A stretch of 64,000 nt of DNA from Hemerocallis citrina. Lineage: Eukaryota; Streptophyta; Magnoliopsida; Asparagales; Asphodelaceae. Shown here in pieces: positions 35,301-44,300 of the stretch. The notes under the pieces are model-generated. The model searched no databases. It saw nothing but the letters and a program-made list of their open reading frames with translations, and was not told where the DNA came from. The DNA is taken from assembly GCA_017893485.1 (NCBI GenBank), contig CM030365.1, forward strand, positions 47,923,712 to 47,987,711. Reading direction: 5' to 3'. The translations under genes were made by a program, and so were the position numbers. Each line of letters opens with the position of its first letter. Position 1 is the stretch's first letter.

Positions 35301-38300
35301 ACTGTTACAAGGTAATGAATCTTTGCCTACCTAAAGCTTTTTTTTAATCTTGGAGATTACTGACAAGAGCGTCGGAGGGTTCGTCGCCGGGATCCATCTC
35401 GGTGTATCAAACTTTGTGCAGGTTCGTCGCAGCGGCAAGGAACGAGTCAACACATAAGGGGAATCAACAGGTTCGCTTTGCTGTTTTTCTCAAAAGAACT
35501 TACAAATTCATCTGTTTGCTTCCACACCCGAAATCAGCAGCAACAGATTGACACCGTTTGTGGAAAGCAGAAGCAGCGATCCAGTCCTCCCTCATCAGCC
35601 AAGCTAGTTTCAAGCCATGCCTCCCAAGAAGGGGAAGACAACGGTCTCGAACCGCAGGGCCACTCCCGCACCTTCTCTTCCTCCAGTCTATGAGATTCCC
35701 CCTCAACCCACTCAGCAAGTCCAATAACTTGGACAGCCTCTCCTTCAACCCGTCCAGCATCCACAGTCTGGACGACCTCTTCTTCAACAACCACAACTCC
35801 ATCAGGCTCTTCAAGGGCCACAAGAGGCTACCGCGGGACCCTTCCGCCGAAGTAGGCAAGGGCAACATCCTCATTGCAACCATATGTTGATACACAACCC
35901 CTTGTCCGACTCCATGGCCTCGCACAGTCCCCCTATGTCGAAGGACCTCCGCAACATTATCGTCAACAGGCAGAATGGGGGGGATCTTCGGACCTGCTTA
36001 GATGAGAGGCGGACCCATGACGGGATACCCCACCGAGAACATCACAGGGGTCCAACGATCCGGTCCCCTTGAGCCCGGTCCCCCTTTAGGCAGGATCGTA
36101 GTAGGTCTAACTCTCCCAGGAGGCGGAGGGAGTCGCCCCAGCGCCATCAAAGGAGAAGCCGCTCTCCGGTTGGCCGACCCGCCTCTCGGGACCACCGAGA
36201 GCAGGAGGCCCCCGTCACAAGGGTAGAGTTCCAGCAATTCCAAGAGGCAGTCTTGAAGGCCCTCAATGTTGCCCACATCCACGGTCAGCGGGCGCCCAGT
36301 CCTTAACCTGCCCAAGACCATAGGCGCCATACGTCCAGTTCTCAACCTACCCCGAGCTATCGTTGTCGCACTCCCAGTTCCCTTCCGCGCGAAGACGAAT
36401 CCCGGGCCTCAATAAGACATGACCGGAGGGAAGATTCGGTCTACCGCCATCTCCACGAGATGGAGAGGTGCATGGGCCGACTGGACAGGGAGGAAGAGCA
36501 ACGGGCGAGGCATTTCCGCCTCAGTAGGCCCCCATTCTCTCGGACCATAATGGAGGCACTGGTCCCGGATAACTTCAAGCCTCCCCATTTTAAATCACAC
36601 AACGGGGAGTCCGACCCCACTGATCACATCGAGAGTTTTAAAACTCTCATGATGATACATCATGCGTCAGATGCGCTCTTCTGCAAGACTTTTCTGGCCA
36701 CACTGAAGGGTCCTGCAAGGGAATGGTACTCCCGCCTGGCCCCGGCCTCCATCTTCTCCTTTGATCAGCTCGAAGGTCTCTTCTTGACTCACTTCGTGAG
36801 CAGTCGCCGAGCCGAAAAAACGAGCACCTCCCTGCTATTGCTTCACCAAAGAAAGGGCGAGCGGCTGAGAGACTATGTCAAACGTTCACCGTGGAGACCA
36901 GATCCATCGCCTCCCTGGACCAGTCCATGCCTCCGCCGCCTTCCAATCCAATGTCGCTAACGACAGCCTTCGAGCGTCCCTTGCCAAGAAGCCTCCTCGG
37001 GATTTCTCAAAACTCCTGCTCAGGAGTGAGAAATACATCTGAGCGGAAGAGGCTCTCCCCCGCCCTGCTTTTGAAGGATCGTCCTCCGGGAACAAACGGA
37101 AGGGCGCTGAAGGAGCTAAGAAGCTCCAGAAAGACAACGGAGGCCCGCGGCGCCCTCCTCCCCTCTTCGAGAAATTCACTCCGCTCAACGCAAGTGTCTC
37201 AGCCATCCTGTTGGAGGTTGGGAAAGAGGGTCTTCTCCCGCCACCTCCGAAGATGAACACCCCGGGGAAGGAAAAGAACCGGAACAAGTGGTGCCGCTTC
37301 CACAGGGACCTCGACCACGACACGGATGACTGTTGGTTGGGCCTTGAAGGACGAGATTGGGGCCCTCATTCAGAGAGGGCAGCTCTCCAGATCCGTGAGG
37401 AAGGACAGGGCAGATCCTCCTCTGCCCCCACGGGTTAATAAGCGACCCGAGCGGCACGCGGAGACCCCAGACCCCGAGCCCGAGGCCATCCTGCATCTCA
37501 TCCACGGAGGCCCAATGGGGGAGATTCTAACTCCTGAAAGCCTTCGTCCGGAAAGTAAATTCCGTGCAGAACTGTCCTCCCCCAAGGGGTCTGGGGGTTC
37601 CGGTCACTTTTTCAGATAGAGATCTAGAGGGCGTCCAAACTCCCCATTGTAATGCGTTGGTAATAAACCTCCACATGGCCAACTTTGACGTGTGCCGGGT
37701 CCTAGTTGACAACGGTAGTTCAGTCCCGGAGATTATTCGTATTTAAAAGTTTATGGTTGTATTGTATATTCACTAATTGATAAGGAAGAAAGAAAGAAAC
37801 TAGATTCTAAGTCCAGAAGGTGTGTATTCATTGGCTATGGCGGCGATCAGTATGGTTACAAACTTTGGGATTTTGTGGATAACAAGGTCATTCACAGCAA
37901 GAATGTAGTGTTCAATGAAGAGATCCTATACAAGGACAGACACACAGGTCAAGACAGTACAATCAGCTCAGAGTCAGATTGTGGTTCAGACTCAGATTAT
38001 GATTCTGATTCTGAATGTGATCCTAATGGTGGGAGCCTTACAGTGCAGCAGCAGTTACAGGTACCACAGGCAGCACATGCAGCTCATGGTGAGTCTATTG
38101 GGAATGAGCAGGTTATCCAAGACAAATAAGTACAGCCAGAGCAGTTCGGGGAACCTGAATTGGTCGGTGAACCGGTACCCGTATTGGGGAGATCGACACG
38201 AGAGAGAAGGCCAACCAAGATATTTGATCCATCAGGTAGTATTGTTCACGAGCATGTTCTGTACACGAATTCAGGAGAGCCAGAGACTCATGAGGAGACT

Positions 38301-41300
38301 TTGAGGGATGAGGCTCGAATTCGGTGGGAGGTAGCCGTGAGGGACGAGATGAATTCTTTGGAACAGAAACAACTTGGGAGTTGACCAAGTTGCCTGCAGG
38401 AAAACGGGCTTTTATAAACAAATGGATTTTTAGAGTCAAAGATGAGGCAGATGGCAGTAAGAGGTACAAGGCGAGGCTTATTGTGAAAGGATTCTCTCAA
38501 AGAGAAGGTGTTGATTACAGTGAGATCTTTGCACCAGTTGTGAATATGGCTTCAATTAGGGTTCTGCTTAGTATTCTGGCAGTTGAGACTTGCACTTAGA
38601 GCAGTTGGATGTGAAAACATCATTTCTCCATGGTGATGTCGAAGAAGAGCTATACATGAAACAACAACCCACATATTTTGAAGCAAAAGGAAAAGAAGAC
38701 AAGGTGTGTCGATTGAGGAAGAGTCTTTATGGACTCAAACAAGCACCAGGACAATGGTACTTGAAGTTTGAATTCTTTATGAGCGGAAAAGGTTTCGATA
38801 GATGCGAAACAGATCATTGTGTGTATGTTCGTAGATATGAGGATAATGATATAGTTATCTTGGCATTGTATGTGAACGACATGTTGTTAGCAGGTTCATG
38901 TATGGAGAAGATCAAGGAAGTGAAGAAGATGCTAGCTTCAGAGTTTTAGATGAAGGACTTGGGTGAAGCAAAGCAAATCCTTGGCATGAAGATTAGTAGA
39001 GACAGGAAAAGGATGAAGCTTTGATTATCTTAAGCGGACTATATGAAGAATGTGTTGAAAAGATTTAATATGGATGGTGCGAGGTCAGTCACTTGTCCCT
39101 TGGCTGCTCACTTCAAGTTATCGATGGACTTGTGTCCCTAAGACAGAGGCAGAGATAAAGGAAATGGCTACTATTCCTTATGCCTCAGCCGTTGGGAGTT
39201 TGACGTATGCGATGGTGTCTACAAGACCAGACATTTCATAAGCAGTGGGCGTTGCCAGCCATTACATGAAGAATCTAGGTAAACAATATTGTGATGCAGT
39301 AAAGTGGATTTTTAGATATCTAGCAGGTACTTCAGATTTTTCTCTTTGTTTTGGGGAGATTCTTTGCAAATACATGGTTATGTGGATGCAAATTTTTTGG
39401 GCGATCATGATGGTTGCAGAAGTACTACAGGTATATGTTTACAGTTGGAGGAACAACTGTCAGTTAGGCTTCGCAGTTATAAAAGGTTGTAGCACAGTCA
39501 ACCACGGAGTCAGAGTATATGACACTTACAGAAGCAACGAAAGACATTGTAGATTTCGGAACTTATGAAACAGTTGGGCAGAGAGCAACCCATAGGTGAG
39601 CTATGGTGTGACAGTCAAAGTGCAGTTTTCTTGGCGAAAAACTCGGCAAATCTCTCAAGTACTCGGCACATTCAAATGATGTATTATTTTATTAGAATGG
39701 CGGTTGAGAAGAAATTGTTGAAGCTATCTAAGATTCTTGGCACTAAGAATCCGGCGGATATGCTCACAAAGGTACTGGATAGCAGGAAACATCAGTTCTG
39801 CTATACTGCTATTGGATTGTCTCCAAGTTAATTGATGAGACTCGCAGAGGCACAGGCCTAAACTAGGCCAATGGAAGATTGAAGAACAGGTTAGAGACTT
39901 TGTGTATATGTCTCCAAGTGGGTGATTGTTAGGGTTTGTAGATCCAAATACACGGTAATAGGGTTGAAGAAGACAGATGATGTAACGCCCCGTACCCAAC
40001 TCGTACGTACACAATTAACTAAATTTTCACAATTGCCCACCACAGGCTACCTCAAAAAGGGTGTCCAGACGTTAGGTACCCCTTCATCACGGGCTCCTAT
40101 ATTTATTCTCTCATTAATCTCCTCTAACTTCCGATATGGGACTAATTTAGCTTATATTCCCACTTAATCAAGCCATCATTTCCACTCATCGACCACACAT
40201 CTTGTCTCCTATTTTAATCCGAGTCATATATCATCATTCTCAAAGCTCCATTCTTTCTCTGCCGAAATCATACAACACACACACAAGGCATTCAAGCCCA
40301 CAATCTTTGACTATTTTTTACTTCTTTTACTGCATTCTTCTAAATCCAGCACAACCATTCATCAACCATGATCATACATACTCCAATATCCCATATATTT
40401 CTCTTTATATGCTCCTACAAATACAGGGTACACCCTCTCTTAAGAATTCAGCGTCCTCACTGAATACGGGACGTGCAATCTCATATATACAAGCTCACTA
40501 AGGGTCTTACGCATCTCATATATACAAGCTCTACATTCGATGTCGAAAACTGGCTCTGATATCATCAGTAATGCCCCGTACCCAACTTGTACGCATACAA
40601 CTAACTAAATTCTAACAACTGTCCACCACAGACTGCCTCAGAAAGGGTGTCCAGACGTTAGGCACCCTTTCATCATGGGCTCCTATATTTATTCTCATTA
40701 ATCTCCTCTAACTTCCGGTATGGGACTAATTTAGCTCATATTCCCACTTAATCAAGCCATCATTTCATCATGAGACAATCAAGCCACTCATCTACCACAC
40801 ATCTTATCTCCTATTTTAATCCAAGTCATATATCATCATTCTCAAAGCTCCATTCTTTCTCTGTCGAAATCATACAGCACACACACAAGGCATTCAAGCC
40901 CACAATCCTTGACTATTTTTCACTTCTTTTACTTCATACTTCTAAATCCATCACTACCACTCATCAACCATGATCATACATACTCCAATATCCATATATT
41001 TCTCTTTATATTCTCCTACAAATATCGGATTTTACAGACGAGAAGGAGAGTCGAAGTGGGAGCAAATAGTTCAAGAGCAGTTCGAAGCTACATGCAGAAT
41101 TGCGGTCGACCGCACCCCAGACCGAACATGTACAAGCAGTGCACGGTCGACCGTCTCGCTCAATGTTGCAACCTTGTATACTTGAAGGTTGAACTGTCGA
41201 CCGCGCAGTCGACCGACCCACTCTCTGTTAGACCCTGTACAGTCAAAGGCATGAACCAGTCGACCGTCTCTGTGTTGCGGTCGACCGTCGCGACGCTGAT

Positions 41301-44300
41301 TGATGAGCGGTTGAGATTAGAAGTTGTGTAAACCTATATATATTGTATTTTGTACGATTTTAGGGTTAAGAGAAAAGAAAAAAAGATCTATCGACCGTCA
41401 TTAAGAGAGAGAGGGAGACAGAGAGATCCTACACCTTGGTGGTGAGTTCTCGAGAGATTTGTAAACCTATTCTTCATAATTCTAGTGGAAATCGCAGGAG
41501 TGCCTCTGCGCAGGGAAGTAGCCATTGCATTGGGTGAATTTCGAAAAAATCTCGTGTGTTCTTGTGTGTTGCTTTTGGTTGTTCTTTGTTTTCTTGCTTT
41601 TGATTCTATTGTTCTTGCATCTCGTTAGTGAGTTATTCCGTAGTTAAAACTCAACAGATAAGGATTCATAGACTAATTTGGTTCCACATTCTCGTCGTGA
41701 TGGTGTTAGAACCCACAATTGTGGAAGTGGTAATGACTGATGATAGTGGTGGTTATTGTCCTCCAGGTAATTATAGTGTTCCAAGTGGTTATGATAATTC
41801 TAGTTGTTCTGGTGGTTTTGCCGGTTCTTGTGGTGTTCAAGAGGTTATAATAGTGGAAGTTGTTATAGTGTTGGTGATTATGGTGGTTTCAAGGGTGTAG
41901 TTTGTTTTTGGTTGTTCTCATGATGCTTGTTGTTATCATGATTATGATTGTTATCTTGGTACTGTGAGTTTATATGGTAGTTATCTTGGTTATAGTGTTG
42001 GTCTTTATGATGGTGCTCATGGTTATGGTGGTGCTTATGGTGGGCTCTATAACCACGGTGCTCATGGTTATAGTGTTGGTCTTTACACATGATTCTATTG
42101 AATATGCGGGTCACAGAAACTCAGATTATAGTAGATATTATTATTCTTATGGGCCACATGGTCATGATAGCACTTCCGGATATAGGCCAAGGTACTAGTG
42201 AAACTCATGACACATCTAGTGAGCAAGTCAAGTCAATCACCATTTGGAAAAATGATGTCGCTGGGTCAAAATCTTTGTGGATATGGTTATTATTCCTACT
42301 ATCCAACACAAAATGATGATCATGAAGAAATACTTGAACCTGCTAAAAAAAAGTCTTTTGGTGGCGAGTCTTGAGTTAGGTCTATGTTTCTTTTGTATTA
42401 TGTTTCATTGTACTGATTTTTTTCGAAGAGTATGTAGAAGTAGTAGTACTACTTTAGTCTGTGTCCCAATAGTATTATGTCCTTTGTTCTTTTCTATTTT
42501 TTTTTTTTTCAAGAGTGTAAATAGAGAGTACTACTCCTTTGGTGTGTTCATGGCAGTAGATATATCCTATACGCCACTCATACTATTTATCTTTCATAAT
42601 TCATAGACAATAAGAATCGAGAGGGCCGATCAGGGTCCTACATAAATATAGCTATAGAGAGAGAGAGAGAGAGATTTGTGAAAACAAAATTCAGCAAGAA
42701 ACTGAACAATGATTTGAACAAAGTGCATGAAAGAGAGACGGTGAGAGGGTAGTGATGGGCGACAGGCAATGGTGGAGGAGGTGGTGCTGATAGAAGTGGT
42801 AGCGGTGCAATGGTGAGGCTAGCGGCAATGGCAGTGGTGGTGGTCTCAGTGATGGTGGCGACAACAATGGTGGACTGTCAGTGGACATGGTGGTGGTCGT
42901 GAGGGAAGCGTTGGTGGAGGTGGTGACGGCAGTTTTAGTGGTGGTGTTGGTGGTGACAGTAGTGGCAGCGGCAACACTGGGTGCAATGGTGGTGGTGACA
43001 GCGGTGACAAAGATGGTGGCAATTGTGGGGGTGGCAGTGGTGGGTAATGGGCCACAGCGGGGTTGGTAGAAGCAAATTGGATATATTTGTATTTTATACT
43101 TTGATTCCCACTCAGAATGGTGCGAATTAAAATTCCAATTTATATTCTCATGGAAACCCACATTTCTTCCAAAACTATACCTGCATTTATACCAATCAAG
43201 GTAAACTGTAAGGGAATCCTAGATTCCCTTGCTAGATTACTGCGGATGAAAACGCCCCCTTAGAGCATCCAGTCGTTTGTATATTTGCCAATTTCTCATT
43301 TTTTGAGAAATGAACCGCTGCAGTCGTTTGCTATTTTGCCATTTTATGGCAAAGTAGCTACAGTGTGTTCTCATTTTTGAGAAACGAATTTGCTTTTCTC
43401 GAATTATAAGAGACGGGACAACATGTATCGTCCCAAATTTTTTTGAATTTTTTAATGGGAGTCGGATGAGACTTGTTTCGTCTGACAATTTTTTATTTAT
43501 TTTTTATTTTTTTTAATTTTTTGATCAGACGGTCTGGATGAAAAAAGAAAATAAATTCAAAAATACCCTCGGACGAGACAAGTTGTCCCGTCTCAAGCAA
43601 AAATGCATGGGACGGGACAACATGTCCCGTCCATGAATTGTGGGCGGTTAGATTAGGTGTAAAACTTAGTTTAGGTAGTAATTAAATGGGGTTTAGGTAA
43701 TATTTTAATATTCAATTTATTTAATTAAACTAGTTTAATACCTAATCACTAATAAAATTTACTCTTAAAAAAAAATCCCCAGTACGAAACAATATGTCTC
43801 GTCTAGTTCAAATTTTAGCAAAATTATATAGCAAACCACCGTTGCAGGCAAATTACCTATTTGCTATTACTGTAGCTGCCATATTCTAAAAAATGAGAAA
43901 CACCGTTGTGGATGCTCTTAGAAACTACTTCTAGGGATCTCTTGGCACATAGGTAAGCTTTCCATCACTGACAACTATGAAACATGGGTTTTAAGTTTTA
44001 ACATATTCTCACTTAAGACATTAACAAGTATCACTCTTTGAACTTGAGGGTTCAGTCAATGGATTCGTTAGGTCTTTTCTAGAATGGACATAGTCTTGTG
44101 TTATTGTCCCTTCTCTAATGCTTAATGCTTAACAGGTTATGTCTTCTGCAATCGCTGTTTTAAATTTCGGCCGATACGACCGAAATTTCGTTTTGGCTAG
44201 CTTGCCAATACGAAATCACATTTTATACTTTATGTCATTTTGGACCGAAATATGTAGATTTCGGCCAAATTTACTGAAATATCAGTTGAAATAGACATTA

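Larger units (their letters stand above)
39927..41656 (+). mobile_element. Copia 3' LTR, interrupted by a miniature LTR element
   Basis: Follows the pol remnant after a purine-rich CTCCAAGTGGGTGAT. Starts TGTTAGGG, is interrupted from 39981 to 41035, then continues with GTCGACCG-rich sequence and a CTTGTGTGTTG-type downstream part to AACTCAACA at 41656. No 5' LTR is in the window because the element's left part was lost. Confidence 0.65.

Noticed and set aside
35500..36345. Long minus-strand frames opposite the gypsy gag
   Set aside because: The plus strand carries the gag start and domain; these are GC-rich antisense shadows.
42691..43161. Thr/Pro/Val-rich proteins on both strands
   Set aside because: GGT/ACC trinucleotide-like minisatellite produces them; no conserved motif.
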